DNA from: Streptomyces zhihengii
Lineage (GTDB): Bacteria > Actinomycetota > Actinomycetes > Streptomycetales > Streptomycetaceae
Direction of reading: 5' to 3'
NCBI RefSeq assembly: GCF_016919245.1
Contig: NZ_JAFEJA010000001.1
Coordinates: forward strand, 620,001-684,000
DNA: 64,000 bases
The position numbers and the translations under genes are program-made. The number at the start of each line of letters is the position of its first letter. The stretch's first letter is position 1. Below the pieces are notes generated by a model that was not told the origin of the DNA, did no database searches, and was given only the letters and a program-made list of their open reading frames with translations. Shown here piece by piece: positions 8,390 through 19,099 of this stretch.

Positions 8390-8395
8390 AGAATA
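8390..8395 (-). promoter_or_regulatory. Candidate -10 hexamer for a leaderless glutamate mutase operon
   Basis: Read on the minus strand, TATTCT lies at 8395-8390 with exactly six bases before the ATG of the small-subunit gene. That spacing would place the transcription start on the A of the ATG. No Shine-Dalgarno sequence is visible. The -35 region is not clear. Confidence 0.4.
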
Positions 8396-8497
8396 GAATT
8401 CGGGGGCGGCAGGGAGGGGAAGTCAGAGCGGCAGCAACGACCGGCACTTTACCTGAGGAAAAAAGGCTCCCGCGCCCGGCGGGCGGAAAAGGGAAAA

Positions 8498-8534
8498 GGC
8501 GCCGCGCCCCGCTGGGTGAGCGGGGCGCGGCGCC
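8498..8534 (-). terminator. Intrinsic terminator after the NRPS1-MbtH operon
   Basis: A perfect 16-bp stem (8498-8513 with 8519-8534) with a 5-base loop lies 37 bases past the MbtH stop. Read leftwards, it is followed by TTTTCCCTTTTCC, a good U-rich tail. It isolates the NRPS operon from the glutamate mutase operon. Confidence 0.9.
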
Positions 8535-8570
8535 TTTCGGGGCGGTGTCCGCCGGGGTGGCGCGGACGGG

Positions 8571-8786
8571 TCAGGCGTACTGGGCGACGAGGCTGCGCGG
8601 GCGGATGTCGGTCCAGTGAACGGTGATGTAGTCGAGGGCCTCGGTGCGCGGGCCCGGTCCCCAGACGCCGTTCCAGCCGGCCGGGACGTCCGCGAAGGCG
8701 GGCCACAGGGCGTGCTGGCCCTCGTCGTTCACGACGACGTGGAAAACACCTTCGGCCTGGTCGAACGGGTTGACGGACTCGCTCAT
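8571..8786 (-). CDS. MbtH-like protein
   Basis: The 71-residue protein is a typical MbtH, a small chaperone that binds the N-terminal subdomain of adenylation domains and is needed for their solubility or activity. The hallmark stretches are [23 protein letters not shown] and [19 protein letters not shown]. Its ATG overlaps the NRPS1 stop (ATGA), so it is translationally coupled to NRPS1. It is the only MbtH gene in the window, so it probably also serves NRPS3 and the free A-T protein. Confidence 0.97.
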   Translation of the reverse strand: MSESVNPFDQAEGVFHVVVNDEGQHALWPAFADVPAGWNGVWGPGPRTEALDYITVHWTDIRPRSLVAQYA

Positions 8787-11700
8787 GACTGACTCCTCGT
8801 TTCTTTCTTCTGCAGGGCGGAGATTTTCTCCGAGACAATTCTTCCGATGATTTCGAGAGGTTCCGGTTCGGCCATTCGCAGATGGCCGCATTCCAGGGTG
8901 CGGTTCTCCACCGTGCCCTCGGTGAAGGGGATCCAGGTGGCGGCGAGGGCGCCCTCGGGCTCGCCCTCCCTGCGGGCGGTGAAGAACAGCACGTCGGTGT
9001 CGGCGACGCCCGGCACATGGCGGGACATCAGCTCCGCGTGGGTCTCGGAGGCCCGCAGCACGGCGCGGAGTTCCGAGGCGGAGAAGCCGGCGAGGACGGG
9101 GTCCTCGCGGCGGACGCGCTCCATCGCCCCGGCGAGGCCGGCCGGCTCGGGGGCCCGCTCCTCGGGCGGCAGGACGCGGACGCTGCCGGGGCCGGTCTGG
9201 TGGACGTCCATCAGGGCGAGCAGCTCGACCTGTTCGCCGGCCTCCCGCAGGCGTACGGCCATGGTGTGGGCGACGAGGCCGCCGAAGGACCAGCCGAGCA
9301 GCCGGTAGGGGCCCCAGGGCTGGACCTCGCGGATCCGTTCCAGATAGGTGTCGGCCATCTCCTCGACGCTGCGCGGCCGGTGGGCGGGGTCGCCGAGGCT
9401 GCGCGCCTGGAGGGCGTAGAGCGGCTGGTCCGCGCCGAGGTGCCGGGCGAGGCCGGCGTAGGCCCAGCCGACGCCGGTGCCGGGGTGGACGCAGAACAGC
9501 GGGCGGGCCGTGCCGCGGCTGCTCAGCGGCAGCAGCACCCCGAGGGCTGCGGAGGCGTCGTCGTCCTCGGTGCCGAGCAGGCCGGCGGGGGTGGGCGAGC
9601 GGAACAGGTCGCGGACGGTGCGTTCGACGCCGAGGACGCGGCGGATGCGGTTGACCAGACGCACGCCGAGCAGCGAATGGCCGCCCAGGGTGAAGAAGTT
9701 GTCGTCGATGCCGACCCGGGGAACGCCGAGGACCTCGGCGAACAGGCCGCACAGCACCTCCTCGCGGGCGTTGCGGGGGGCCCGCCCGGCAGGGTCGGCG
9801 GCCGGCCGGCCGGGGGCCGGCAGGGCGGCGCGGTCCGGCTTGCCGTTGACGGTCAGCGGCAGCGCGTCGAGGACCACGACGGCGGCGGGCACCAGGTGCT
9901 CGGGGAGGTGGGCGCGGGCCTCGGCGAGGAGTTCGGCCCCGGTGACGGTGTCCTCGGCACGGGGGACGGCGTAGGCGACGAGGGCCTTGTCGCCGGGCCG
10001 GTCCTCGCGGACGACGACGAGCGCCTGCCCGACCGCGGGGTGGGCGGCGAGGACGCGTTCGACCTCGCCGGGCTCGATCCGCACACCGCGCAGTTTGACC
10101 TGGCCGTCGGCGCGTCCGAGGAAGCGGAGTTCGCCGTCCGGGGTCCACAGGACGCGGTCGCCGGTGCGGTACATCCGGCTGCCGTCGGCCTCGAAGGGGT
10201 CGGGGACGAACCGTTCGGCGGTGAGGCCGGGGCGGCCGAGGTAGCCGCGGGCGACATGGGCTCCGGCGACGTACAGCTCGCCGGGGACGCCGGGGGGCAC
10301 GGGCCGCAGCGCCGTGTCGAGGACATGGCTGCGGGTGTTGTCCATCGGCCGTCCGAGGTGGAGTCCCGCGCCGCCGAGGGTGCGCTCGCCGGTGGTGAAC
10401 CACTGGTTGTGGGAGGCGAAGGTGGTCTCGGTGGGGCCGTAGGAGTGGACGAGGACGGTGTCCGGGCAGTGGGTGAGGACGCGCTGCACGGCGGCCGGGG
10501 CGGCGACGTCGCCGCCGGTCCACACCTCGCGCAGCAGCCGCAGGGTGTCCAGGCCCTCGTCGGCCATGACGTGGAACAGGCCGACGGTGAAGTAGGCGCA
10601 GGTGACGCCGTGTTCGCGGACGGTGCGGGCGGTCTCGGCGAGGTCGGTGCCGTCGCCGCGCATCACGACCAGACAGCCGCCGTTCAGCAGGGGCACCCAG
10701 ATCTCGAAGACGGAGGCGTCGAAGCCGGTGGCGGAGTGCACCAGCATCCGGTGCGGTCCGCCGCGCGCGGTGTCGCCGTCGGCGGCGAGTTCCCGCACGT
10801 TGCGGTGGGTGACGCCGACGCCCTTGGGCCGGCCGGTGGAGCCGGAGGTGAACATCACGTACATCAGGTCGTCGGCGTGCGCCGCGGTGTCCGCGGGCTC
10901 CGGCACGGGCGCGGAGGCCGGGGTGTCGGTGCCGTCGACGAGGAGCAGGGCGGTGCGGGCCGCGCCGCCGGGGGCGTCCGGGGCGTGGGCCGTGTCGGTG
11001 ACGAGCAGCGCGGCGTCCGCGTCGGCGGTCATCAGGGCGATCCGGGCGGCGGGGAGCCGGGGGTCGAGCGGCAGGTAGGCGGCGCCGCACTTGAGGACGG
11101 CGAGCGCGCCGACCACGAGCGGCACCCCGCGTTCCAGCAGGACGCCGACGGTGTGACCGCGGCGCACACCGGCGGCGCGGAGCCGGGCGGCGAGGGCGTC
11201 GGCGCGGGCGTCGAGTTCCCCGTGGGAGACGGTGCCGTCGTCGGTGATCAGCGCGGGGGCGTCCGGGGTGCGGGCGGCACGGCGGGCGAGCAGCTCGTGC
11301 ACGGTGCCCCGGGGGGTGACGACGGTGGCGGTGTCGTTGTACTCGCCGGTGAGGCGGAACCGGTCGGCGTCGGTGAGCAGGGGCATCTCCCCGATCCGCA
11401 GCCGGGGGTCGGCGGCGACGGCGCGCAGGGTGCGTTCCAGGTGGCCGGCGATCAGGGCGGCGGCGGGGGCGTCGAACAGGTCGGTGGCGTACTCCAGTCC
11501 GCCGGTGAGGCCGGCCGGTGCGCCGTCGGCGTCGCGCAGGTCGGTCAGGGCGAAGGTGAGGTCGAACTTGGTGGTGACGGTGGTCAGCAGGGCCGGGGCG
11601 TCGTCGCGGAACAGGCTCCGGGCGGCGTCCGCGCCGGGCACGCCGCCGGCGTAGTCGTGGTGGAGCTGCACGACGACCTGGGCGAGCGGGTGGTGGGCGG

Positions 11701-14700
11701 TGGTGCGGACGGGGTTGAGGTGTTCGACGACCCGGTCGAAGGGGAGCTCCTGGTGGGCGTAGGCGGCCAGGTCGGTGCGCCGGACGCGGTCGAGGAGGTC
11801 GGCGAAGGCCGGGTCGCCGGAGGTGTCGGTGCGCAGCACCAGGGTGTTGACGAAGAAGCCGACCATGGGGCCGAGGAGTTCGTCGTCGCGTCCCGCCGTC
11901 ATGGTGGCGAGCGGCAGGTCGGTGCCGGCGCCGTGCCGGGTGAGGACGGTCGCGAGGGCGGCCTGGAGGACCATGAAGAGCGTGGCGCCGTTCTCGCGGG
12001 CGAGGGCCTCCAGGGCCCGGTGGGTGGCGGCGTCGAGGGTCAGCGGGGCGTGTCCGCCGCGGTGGGTCGCCTCGGCGGGGCGCGGGCGGGCGGCGGGCAG
12101 GTCGAGGACGGCGGGGGCGCCGGCCAGGGTGGTCTCCCAGAACACGCGGTGGGCGTCGGCCTCGGGACCGTCGAGGAGGTCCTGCTGCCAGAGGGCGTAG
12201 TCGGCGTACTGGACGGGGAGCGGGTCGAAGCCGGGGGCGCGGCCCTCGGCGCGGGCGAGGTAGGCGGTGGAGAGGTCGGCCAGCAGCGGTCCGGTGGACC
12301 AGCCGTCGGCGGCGATGTGGTGGACCAGCAGGACCAGCACCTGGCCGCTGCCGTCGTCCGGTTCGAGGAGCGTGGCCCGCAGCGGTATCTCGCCGGCGAG
12401 GTCGAAGACATGGGCCGACGCCTCGGCCGCGGCGGCCGCGAGCCCGGTGGCGGGGACGACGCGGACGTCGAGGACCGGGCGGGCGGCGGGCAGGACCTCC
12501 TGGTGGGGCTCGCCGTCGGCGTCGCGGTAGCGGGTGCGCAGCACCTCGTGCCGGGCGCAGAGGTCGGCGAGCGCGTCGGCGAGCGGGGCGGCGGCGAGGG
12601 GCGCGGCGGGCCGCAGGACGATCGGGATGTTGTAGGAGGCGCTGGGGCCTTCGAGGGTGTCGATGAACCAGAGCCGGCGCTGGGCGCGGGAGAGCGGGAG
12701 GCGCTCGGGCCGGTCGGCGCGCGCGGCGGGCCGGGGCCGGCCGGCGGCGCCCGCGTCGCCGGTGCCGTCGGCGCGGTGTCCGGCTCCGGCGATGCGGCGG
12801 GCGAGGGCGTCGGGCGAGGGGGCCAGGAACAGGTCGCGCACCTGGACGTGGACGCCGAGACGGGCCCGGATCCGGTTGGCGAGGCGGACGCCGCTCATGG
12901 AGTGGCCGCCGATGGTGAAGAAGTCCTCGTGCGGGCCGACCCGTTCGAGGCCGAGGACCTCGGCGAACATGCCGCACAGCGTGTCGGTGTGGGGGGCGGC
13001 CGGTCCGGTGGCGCCGCGGGCCGCCGCGGCGGCGGCCTCGCGGGCGGCGGCGCGCTCGGCGCCGCGGGTCCGCCGGGCGTCGAGGGCGCGCCGCTCGGCG
13101 CCGGGCACCAGGTCGGTGTCGCGGACGGGGGCGCCGGCGTCACCGGCGGCAGCGCGAAGGGCGCGTTCCAGTGCGGTGAGCAGGATCCGGGGCACGTCCT
13201 CGTCGAGGACGTCGCGGGCGTACTCCAGGGCGATCCGCAGTCCGGCGGGGGCGTCGTCCGCGCCGCGCAGTTCCACGCAGGCGGCGGTGAGGTCGAACTT
13301 GGTGGTGGCGGGGCCCTCCCCGGCGAAGCGCCCGGTGATGCCGGCGTCCGCGGCGCCGGTACCGGCGGCACCACCGCCGCCGTCGCCGCCGAAGCGGAAG
13401 GTCTCCTCGGCGGTGACGGCCGTGCGCAGGGTGAGCATCACCTGGAACAGCGGGTGCAGACCGGGCGCCCGGGGCGGGCTCAACTGCTCGACCAGCAGGT
13501 CGAAGGGGATCCCCTGGTGGGCGAAGGCGGCGAGGTCGCTCTCCCGGACGCGGTCGAGGAGGGCGGCGAAGGCCGGGTCGCCGGAGGTGTCGGTGGGCAG
13601 CACCAGGGTGTTGACGAAGAAGCCGACGAGGTCGTCGAGGGCTTCGTCCTCGCGCCCGGCTACGGGGGTGCCGAGGGCGAGCCGGTCACCGGCGCCCGCG
13701 GCGCGCAGCGCGAGGCCCAGGGCGGCCTGGAGGACCATGAGGACACTGGCGTCGTGCGCGGCGGCGAGGCGCACCAGGCGTTCGTGGACGTCCGCGCCGA
13801 GGTCGGTGTGGACGATCCCGCCCTCGTGGGTCCGGTCGGCGGGACGGGGCCGGTCGAGGGGCAGGGCGGTCTCCGCGGGAAGGCCGTCGAGCGCGGTGCG
13901 CCAGTGGCCGAGGCCGCGGGCCACGACGGAGTCCGGGTCGGCCGGGTCGCCGAGGACGTCGTTCTGCCACAGGGTGTAGTCGGCGTACTGGACGGGGAGC
14001 GGGTCGAAGCCGGGCGCGTCGCCTCCGGCGCGGGCCCGGTAGGCGGCGGAGAGGTCGTTCATCAGCGGAGCGAGCGACCAGCCGTCGCCGGCGACATGGT
14101 GGAGCAGCACGGCGAGGGTGGCGCCGGGGCCGTCGTCGGGGAGGAACAGCGCGACGCGCAGCGGGAGTTCGCGGGAGAGGTCGAAGGTCTCGGCGGTGAA
14201 CCGGGCGACGCTGCACCGGAGTTCGCCCGCCGGGCACTCGACGGTCCGCAGCCGGACGGTGCCGGGGGCGAGCACGTGCTGGTAGGGCTCGTCGCCGGGT
14301 GCGGGGAAGACGGTGCGCAGCACCTCGTGCCGTTCGACGAGGTCGGTCACGGCGGCGGCGAGCGCCGCGCGGTCGGGGGCCGCGTCCAGGTCGAGGACGA
14401 TGGGCATGTTGTAGGCGGCGGAGGGGCCGTCGAGCTGGTCGACGAGCCACAGCCGGCGCTGGGCGTGCGAGAGCGGGACCCGGTCCTCGGGCGGCAGCGG
14501 GTCCTCGTGGACGACGGGCAGGCCAGGGTCGGCGGTGCGCAGCACCTTGCGGTTGATCTTGCCGGAGGTGGTGCGCGGCAGGGAGACGACCAGGGAGACG
14601 GCGGGCACGGCGGCGGCCGGCATGCGGTCGCGGACCCAGTCGCGCAGTTCCTCGGGCGCGGTGCCGCCCTCGGTGACGGTGAAGGCGACGAGCCGCTTGA

Positions 14701-15970
14701 CGCCGTCGGCGTCCTGCTGGGCGACGACGGCGGCCTCGCGGACCGCGGGGTGCCCGGCGAGCACGGAGTCGACGGCGGCGGGGTCGATGCGCTGGCCGCC
14801 GATCTTCACCTCGTCGTCGAGGCGGCCGTGGTAGAGGATCTGGCGGTCCTCTCCGATGGTCACCAGGTCGCCGGTGCGGTAGGCGCGTTCGCCGTCGAGT
14901 GCGGTGAACCGGCGGGAGTTCAGCTCGGGGCGGTGGAGGTAGCCGCGGGTGAGGCCGCCCCCGAGCAGCCACAGTTCACCGGCGACGACGGCGGCCCGGA
15001 CGCCGGGCAGCGGCCGTCCGATGGGGACGGGGCCGGGCTCGTGGCGGGTGAGGTCGGCGACGGTGGCGACGACGGTGGTCTCGGTCGGGCCGTAGGCGTT
15101 GAGCAGCCGGACCCGCTCGCCGGCGAGGGCGCGCCACTGCGCGATCCGCTCGGGCAGCGCGGCCTCGCCGTAGATGATGACGGTGCGCAGCGCCTCGGGG
15201 AGGCGGGCGGAGCCGGTGGCCAGGACGTACACGAGCTCGTGCCAGTAGGCGGCGGGCAGGTCGAGCAGGGTGACGCCGTGGCGGGCGCAGCCGTCGAGGA
15301 GTTCGCCGACGTCGAGCATGTCGTCGGTGCGCAGCACGAGGGTGCCGCCGGCGCCGAGGGTAGCGAAGATCTCCTGGATGCTGGCGTCGAAGTGGAGCGG
15401 GCTGAACTGGAGCACCCGGTCGTCGGGGCCGATGCCGTAGGCGGGGGTGGCCCCGGCGATGAAGTGGGCCAGGGAGTCGTGGGCGACGACGACACCGTTG
15501 GGGGTGCCGGTGGAGCCGGAGGTGTAGATGACGTAGGCGGCGCCCTCGCCCGCGCCGGGCCCGTCGAGGACCACCTCGCCGCGGCGGGCGACCTCGGCGG
15601 GCGCGGGGGCCGTGTCGCCGCAGGCGTCCCGCAGGATCGCCTCGTTGCGGGCGTCGGGGGCGCGGACGTCGAGCGGCAGGTAGGCGGCGCCGGTGGTGAG
15701 GACGGCGAGCAGCCCGACGATCGCGTCGACGCCGCGCGGCCGGTGCAGGGCGACGAGCCGTCCGGGGCCGGCCCCTTCGGCCGCGAGGGCGGCGGCCCGT
15801 TCGCGCACGGCGGCGGCGAGGGCCGCGTAGGTGAGGGAGGTGTCGCCGTGCACGAGGGCGGTGGCGCCGGGCCGGGTGCGCACCTGATGGTCCATCAGGT
15901 CGAGGACGGGCGGGGCGGGGTCGGGAGAGGGTCCGCCGTCGAGCAGGTCGTCCGTTCCGCTGGGGGGCAT
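8783..15970 (-). CDS. NRPS1: A-C-T-C-A-T-TE terminal synthetase
   Basis: The 2395-residue protein reads, in order: A1 (~20-490), C1 (~490-920; HHVAGDG near 622), T1 (GGHS serine near 1022), C2 (~1085-1520; HHIAADG near 1217), A2 (~1540-2030; [10 protein letters not shown] near 1710), T2 (GGHS near 2097) and a thioesterase (~2150-2390; GWSFGG near 2226) for release. A1 is not followed by a carrier, and T1 is not preceded by an A domain. A1 also departs from consensus: [10 protein letters not shown] has Asn for the P-loop Lys, and the A8 loop reads [10 protein letters not shown], although SGKINRK keeps the A10 Lys. By-eye pocket codes are about DAQDIYAVVK (A1) and DAFYWGSFAK (A2), neither assigned. 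The ATG at 15970 has GGAGG seven bases upstream. MbtH is coupled downstream. Confidence 0.95.
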   Translation of the reverse strand: MPPSGTDDLLDGGPSPDPAPPVLDLMDHQVRTRPGATALVHGDTSLTYAALAAAVRERAAALAAEGAGPGRLVALHRPRGVDAIVGLLAVLTTGAAYLPLDVRAPDARNEAILRDACGDTAPAPAEVARRGEVVLDGPGAGEGAAYVIYTSGSTGTPNGVVVAHDSLAHFIAGATPAYGIGPDDRVLQFSPLHFDASIQEIFATLGAGGTLVLRTDDMLDVGELLDGCARHGVTLLDLPAAYWHELVYVLATGSARLPEALRTVIIYGEAALPERIAQWRALAGERVRLLNAYGPTETTVVATVADLTRHEPGPVPIGRPLPGVRAAVVAGELWLLGGGLTRGYLHRPELNSRRFTALDGERAYRTGDLVTIGEDRQILYHGRLDDEVKIGGQRIDPAAVDSVLAGHPAVREAAVVAQQDADGVKRLVAFTVTEGGTAPEELRDWVRDRMPAAAVPAVSLVVSLPRTTSGKINRKVLRTADPGLPVVHEDPLPPEDRVPLSHAQRRLWLVDQLDGPSAAYNMPIVLDLDAAPDRAALAAAVTDLVERHEVLRTVFPAPGDEPYQHVLAPGTVRLRTVECPAGELRCSVARFTAETFDLSRELPLRVALFLPDDGPGATLAVLLHHVAGDGWSLAPLMNDLSAAYRARAGGDAPGFDPLPVQYADYTLWQNDVLGDPADPDSVVARGLGHWRTALDGLPAETALPLDRPRPADRTHEGGIVHTDLGADVHERLVRLAAAHDASVLMVLQAALGLALRAAGAGDRLALGTPVAGREDEALDDLVGFFVNTLVLPTDTSGDPAFAALLDRVRESDLAAFAHQGIPFDLLVEQLSPPRAPGLHPLFQVMLTLRTAVTAEETFRFGGDGGGGAAGTGAADAGITGRFAGEGPATTKFDLTAACVELRGADDAPAGLRIALEYARDVLDEDVPRILLTALERALRAAAGDAGAPVRDTDLVPGAERRALDARRTRGAERAAAREAAAAAARGATGPAAPHTDTLCGMFAEVLGLERVGPHEDFFTIGGHSMSGVRLANRIRARLGVHVQVRDLFLAPSPDALARRIAGAGHRADGTGDAGAAGRPRPAARADRPERLPLSRAQRRLWFIDTLEGPSASYNIPIVLRPAAPLAAAPLADALADLCARHEVLRTRYRDADGEPHQEVLPAARPVLDVRVVPATGLAAAAAEASAHVFDLAGEIPLRATLLEPDDGSGQVLVLLVHHIAADGWSTGPLLADLSTAYLARAEGRAPGFDPLPVQYADYALWQQDLLDGPEADAHRVFWETTLAGAPAVLDLPAARPRPAEATHRGGHAPLTLDAATHRALEALARENGATLFMVLQAALATVLTRHGAGTDLPLATMTAGRDDELLGPMVGFFVNTLVLRTDTSGDPAFADLLDRVRRTDLAAYAHQELPFDRVVEHLNPVRTTAHHPLAQVVVQLHHDYAGGVPGADAARSLFRDDAPALLTTVTTKFDLTFALTDLRDADGAPAGLTGGLEYATDLFDAPAAALIAGHLERTLRAVAADPRLRIGEMPLLTDADRFRLTGEYNDTATVVTPRGTVHELLARRAARTPDAPALITDDGTVSHGELDARADALAARLRAAGVRRGHTVGVLLERGVPLVVGALAVLKCGAAYLPLDPRLPAARIALMTADADAALLVTDTAHAPDAPGGAARTALLLVDGTDTPASAPVPEPADTAAHADDLMYVMFTSGSTGRPKGVGVTHRNVRELAADGDTARGGPHRMLVHSATGFDASVFEIWVPLLNGGCLVVMRGDGTDLAETARTVREHGVTCAYFTVGLFHVMADEGLDTLRLLREVWTGGDVAAPAAVQRVLTHCPDTVLVHSYGPTETTFASHNQWFTTGERTLGGAGLHLGRPMDNTRSHVLDTALRPVPPGVPGELYVAGAHVARGYLGRPGLTAERFVPDPFEADGSRMYRTGDRVLWTPDGELRFLGRADGQVKLRGVRIEPGEVERVLAAHPAVGQALVVVREDRPGDKALVAYAVPRAEDTVTGAELLAEARAHLPEHLVPAAVVVLDALPLTVNGKPDRAALPAPGRPAADPAGRAPRNAREEVLCGLFAEVLGVPRVGIDDNFFTLGGHSLLGVRLVNRIRRVLGVERTVRDLFRSPTPAGLLGTEDDDASAALGVLLPLSSRGTARPLFCVHPGTGVGWAYAGLARHLGADQPLYALQARSLGDPAHRPRSVEEMADTYLERIREVQPWGPYRLLGWSFGGLVAHTMAVRLREAGEQVELLALMDVHQTGPGSVRVLPPEERAPEPAGLAGAMERVRREDPVLAGFSASELRAVLRASETHAELMSRHVPGVADTDVLFFTARREGEPEGALAATWIPFTEGTVENRTLECGHLRMAEPEPLEIIGRIVSEKISALQKKETRSQS

Positions 15971-16325
15971 GCCGAGTTCCTCCGGTAAGGGGCCGAGAGA
16001 CCGGGGCGAACGGTTCCTCTCGCCTCCGTGGGCCTCCACGCTAGGGGCGGGTCCCGCGCTCCCGGGGCAGTCCGCCCGGCAGCTCGGGGCGGCAGAACGC
16101 GGGCCCCGGGAGCTGCCGGTCGGGGGCGCGGCACTCGGGAGCGCCGGGCGGCCCGGGTGGCCGAATCGCGGTGGGCCATGGCCGAGTTACTGGTCTAGAC
16201 CATAGGTCGGTGCGGTGACTACCGTCGCTCCCGGGAGCGCGCCGGCCGATTCCCCGTGAACCACCGGGCCGGCGCGCGCCCCTGCCCGCAGACGCCCCAC
16301 CGCCCTCCCCCGGAAGGACCCGCTC
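15971..16325. promoter_or_regulatory. Divergent promoter region between NRPS1 and the methyltransferase cassette
   Basis: No gene is seen in these 355 bases. The region carries the NRPS1 ribosome binding site on the left, a DasR-type operator at 16189-16204, and GGAAGGA about seven bases before the GTG of the rightward gene. Upstream in-frame Met codons for NRPS1 fall in this low-complexity stretch and lack ribosome binding sites. Confidence 0.55.
16189..16204. promoter_or_regulatory. DasR-responsive element (dre)-like operator
   Basis: ACTGGTCTAGACCATA contains the perfect 12-bp palindrome TGGTCTAGACCA (16191-16202), the core of the DasR consensus (A(C/G)TGGTCTAGACCA(G/C)T). DasR is the GntR-family repressor of N-acetylglucosamine metabolism in streptomycetes; glucosamine-6-phosphate releases it. 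The site is 122 bases upstream of the methyltransferase/PIG-L cassette and 219 bases upstream of NRPS1. Confidence 0.8.
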
Positions 16326-17507
16326 GTGAACGACATCCTCGTGGTGCTCAGAGCCGAGGACGCCGTCGTCGACTTCCTCTCCCTGCTCGCCCCCGCGGGC
16401 GGCACGGCCGCCCGTGTCCTGCTCTGCGACACCGGGGAGACCCTGTCGTTCGCCGCCGGAACGGGCAGTGCAGAACGCCTCACCGCGCTCGCCGCCCGCG
16501 TCCGCCCGGCGGACGGATCCGCGGCCTCGCCCGGCACCGCCGACCTCACGGAGCGGCTCCGCCGGCTCGGAGCCGACGGCGGCACACGGGTGTGGACCCA
16601 CTCCCCCGCCGACACCCGGCGCAGCCGCGGGCGCGTCGGACGCGACACCGCGCTCGCCGCCGACACGCTCGGACTGCCGGTCCGGCACGCCGTCGGGCAC
16701 TCGCCGTACCTCCAGTTCGTCAGCGACCTGGACCACCCGCTCGGCCGCCGGGAGTGCGCGGCCAAGCTCCGCTTCGTCAACACCCACTGCGCGCACCTGC
16801 TCGACAGCGACTCGCCGGAGCACCTGCTCACCACCGGCCGGGTGCCGGCCACCGAGCGCTTCTTCGCCTCCGGCGCCGAGGAGCGCGAGCGCCTGTACGC
16901 GCTGATGGCGAGCCTCGACGACGAGGCGGCCGCGGTGCCGGACCCCTGGGAGTTCGCCACCTCTCCCTACGAGCAGCGGCGGCTGGACGCCACCACCGCC
17001 TGGGTCGCCCGCACGCTCGCCCCCGGCGACGGACGGCTCGTGGAGGTCGGCGCCTGCGAGGGCGCGCTCACCGCCCGCCTGCTCGACAAGGGCTACGGCG
17101 TGGCCGCCACCGAACCCAACCCGGCCTTCCGCGAGCGCCTCGCGCGCCAGGTGCGCTCCGACCGCCTGGGCGTCCACGCCCACGGGCTGGAGGACCTCGC
17201 CGGGGGCGGGAACGGGGGCGGTGCGGGCGGGGGCGGGCTGCCGGGGGCCGCGTACCTGCTGATCGAGATGCTCTACTACGGCCAGGACCCGGGCCTGCTC
17301 GACACCCTGCCCACCGATCTCGTACTCGTCGCCCTCGAACCGGAGGCCCTGGACACCCGGCTGCGTCCCTGGCTCGACGGGAACGGCGTCTGGGAGTGCA
17401 CCGACGAGACCGTCCTCGTCCGCCCCGCGCTGGAGGCCGTCTGCGGCGGGCGGGCCCATCTGCGCAAGCGCGGCAGCACCGGGCTGGTCCTGCGCCGCCG
17501 GGCCTGA
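16326..17507 (+). CDS. PIG-L-like domain / NodS-like SAM-dependent methyltransferase fusion
   Basis: The 393-residue protein has two parts. The C-terminal half (from about 215) is a class I methyltransferase like NodS, with the SAM-binding motif VEVGACEGALTARLLDKGYG and an acidic ATEPNP at strand 2. The N-terminal half resembles the later part of PIG-L deacetylases (VWTHSPADTRR, CAAKLRF) but has no HPDD zinc motif at its start, so it is probably not an active deacetylase. The GTG at 16326 has a GGAAGGA site. It heads a three-gene plus-strand cassette behind a DasR-type site, pointing to an amino-sugar-related substrate. NodS methylates deacetylated chitooligosaccharide; the substrate here is unknown. 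Confidence 0.75.
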   Translation: MNDILVVLRAEDAVVDFLSLLAPAGGTAARVLLCDTGETLSFAAGTGSAERLTALAARVRPADGSAASPGTADLTERLRRLGADGGTRVWTHSPADTRRSRGRVGRDTALAADTLGLPVRHAVGHSPYLQFVSDLDHPLGRRECAAKLRFVNTHCAHLLDSDSPEHLLTTGRVPATERFFASGAEERERLYALMASLDDEAAAVPDPWEFATSPYEQRRLDATTAWVARTLAPGDGRLVEVGACEGALTARLLDKGYGVAATEPNPAFRERLARQVRSDRLGVHAHGLEDLAGGGNGGGAGGGGLPGAAYLLIEMLYYGQDPGLLDTLPTDLVLVALEPEALDTRLRPWLDGNGVWECTDETVLVRPALEAVCGGRAHLRKRGSTGLVLRRRA

Positions 17508-17530
17508 CCGCCGCCGTCGCCACCACCGCC

Positions 17531-17580
17531 CCGTCCGCCGTGTCCGCGGTGTCCGCCGTGTCCGCCGTGTCCGCCGCTGT
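17531..17580. repeat. Short tandem repeat of GTCCGCCGT-type units
   Basis: About five 9-base units (GTCCGCCGT or GTCCGCGGT) follow one another in the 192-bp gap between two genes of the plus-strand cassette. No gene or terminator is evident in the gap. Confidence 0.8.
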
Positions 17581-17699
17581 GCGTCACGTTCGCCGCGGGC
17601 CGTCGCGACCACCCCGTCCGTCGCGACCGCCGCCGGGCTTCACGGCGCCCGGCGGGCGGGCAGCCCCGCACGATCCCCCACACACCGAGGAACGTTCCC

Positions 17700-18353
17700 G
17701 TGTACGACCTCTGCGTCGGGCTCGGCTACCACTGCGAGTCCACCCACCAACTGCGCCGCCACACCGGAGACGGGCGTGCCCACTTCTTCGACTGGCTCGA
17801 CCTGGACCTCGCCTCGGTCGTCGACGCCGTCCGCTCCGACTTCCGCGACGTGCTGCGCACCGGCCCCGTCGTCCCCTGCTCCGAAGGCCGCTGCGCCCTC
17901 GACCGGCCCTCCGGCATCCGGTTCTTCCACGACTTCCGCGCCGCACCGGGATCACCTCTCACGGCGTCCGACATCGCCGAGCAACTGCCGCGCGTGCAGG
18001 CCAAGTTCGCCCACCTGGCGGACCGCTGGCGCACCATGGCCGCCTCGTCCGCCCGGGTGCTCTACGTCCACCACGACGCCTTCGACGAGAGCGGCACGGC
18101 CGAGGTGCTGGACCTGCACGCGGCACTCGCCGAGCAGCACCCCGGACACCGCTTCGGCCTCCTCTGGCTGCGGCGCACCCCACCGCCCGGCACCACCGCC
18201 CTGCCGCCCCACCTCCACACCGGCACCGTGCCGCTCGTCCCCGGCCGCTGGGAGGGCGACGACGACGCCTGGGACCGCGTCCTGTCCGCCCTGCCGCTGC
18301 GCCCGCGGACCGCGCCCGGCCCCCACGACCGAACCGAGGACCCCCGCCCATGA
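17700..18353 (+). CDS. DUF1796-family putative cysteine peptidase
   Basis: The 217-residue protein begins YDLCVGLGYHCESTHQLR and continues with HFFDWLDLDL, the N-terminal hallmark of the DUF1796 papain-like family, in which the early Cys and a later His (YVHHDAF) are the proposed catalytic pair. Function is not established for the family; members often sit with methyltransferases and glycosyl enzymes. The GTG at 17700 is preceded by GAGGAA. The gene ends in a 4-base overlap with the PIG-L gene, so the two are translationally coupled. The tail after about residue 195 is disordered. Confidence 0.75.
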   Translation: MYDLCVGLGYHCESTHQLRRHTGDGRAHFFDWLDLDLASVVDAVRSDFRDVLRTGPVVPCSEGRCALDRPSGIRFFHDFRAAPGSPLTASDIAEQLPRVQAKFAHLADRWRTMAASSARVLYVHHDAFDESGTAEVLDLHAALAEQHPGHRFGLLWLRRTPPPGTTALPPHLHTGTVPLVPGRWEGDDDAWDRVLSALPLRPRTAPGPHDRTEDPRP

Positions 18354-19099
18354 CACCCGCCGCCACCGCGAACGCCCCGCGCACCGTCGTCCTCTCGCCC
18401 CACTTCGACGACGCCGCCCTCTCCCTCGCCGGTCTCATCGCCGGCCTGCCCGGACCCGTGGACATCGTCACCGTGTACGGCGGCGCCCCCGCGGCCGGCG
18501 CCTCCGTCTCCTGGTGGGACAGCAACTGCGGGTTCTCCTCGCCCGAGGAGGCCCACCGCGCCCGGCTCGCCGAGGACGCCGCCGCCTGCGCGCTCCTCGG
18601 AGCCCGGCAGGTGGTGCTCGACCACCCCGACGGCCCGTACGCCGCGCCGGGCGCCGAACCGGACCTGCTCGACGGCTACCTTGCGGGCCTGGAACCCGGC
18701 ACCGAGATCCTCGTCCCGCTCGGCAGCAACCAGCCCGACCACGAAGCCGTCCGCCGCCGCGCGCTGAATGTCCTCACGGACCTCGGCGCCCCGCCGCCCA
18801 CCGTCTACGCCGACCTGCCCTACACCGGCCACCTGCCCGAATGGGGTCTCCCGGAAGCGAGCGAGGCACTGGCGCGCAGCGCCCGGTGCGGGCTCGCCTA
18901 CCAGGACCTGCTGCGCGGCTACCGCACCACCGTCCGCGACGCGCTGACCCTCGACGACCGGCAGTGGGCCGCCAAGCGCGCGGCCGTGCTCTGCTACGGC
19001 TCCCAACTCGCCCCGGTCTCCGCCGACCACGGCCCGTTCCTCGCCCGCCGGGGGCCACTGGCGTGCGAACTGACCTGGACCATTGCGCCTCTCCTTTAG
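18350..19099 (+). CDS. PIG-L-family N-acetylglucosaminyl deacetylase-like protein
   Basis: The 249-residue protein has the zinc-binding start of the PIG-L family as SPHFDDAALS (family HPDD) and a later QPDHEAVR with the third metal-ligand His. Family members remove N-acetyl groups from GlcNAc conjugates (GlcNAc-PI, mycothiol precursor, lipoglycopeptide aglycones). It overlaps the DUF1796 gene by four bases and is the last gene of the cassette. Together with the DasR site it suggests modification of a GlcNAc-bearing molecule, possibly a sugar on the peptide; no glycosyltransferase is present in the window, so that link is speculative. Confidence 0.88.
   Translation: MTPAATANAPRTVVLSPHFDDAALSLAGLIAGLPGPVDIVTVYGGAPAAGASVSWWDSNCGFSSPEEAHRARLAEDAAACALLGARQVVLDHPDGPYAAPGAEPDLLDGYLAGLEPGTEILVPLGSNQPDHEAVRRRALNVLTDLGAPPPTVYADLPYTGHLPEWGLPEASEALARSARCGLAYQDLLRGYRTTVRDALTLDDRQWAAKRAAVLCYGSQLAPVSADHGPFLARRGPLACELTWTIAPLL

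Noticed and set aside
8882..15988. A 2368-codon open frame on the plus strand opposite NRPS1
   Set aside because: It is Gly/Val/Ala-rich low-complexity antisense of a clear NRPS, a normal effect of extreme GC bias. It has no domain motifs.
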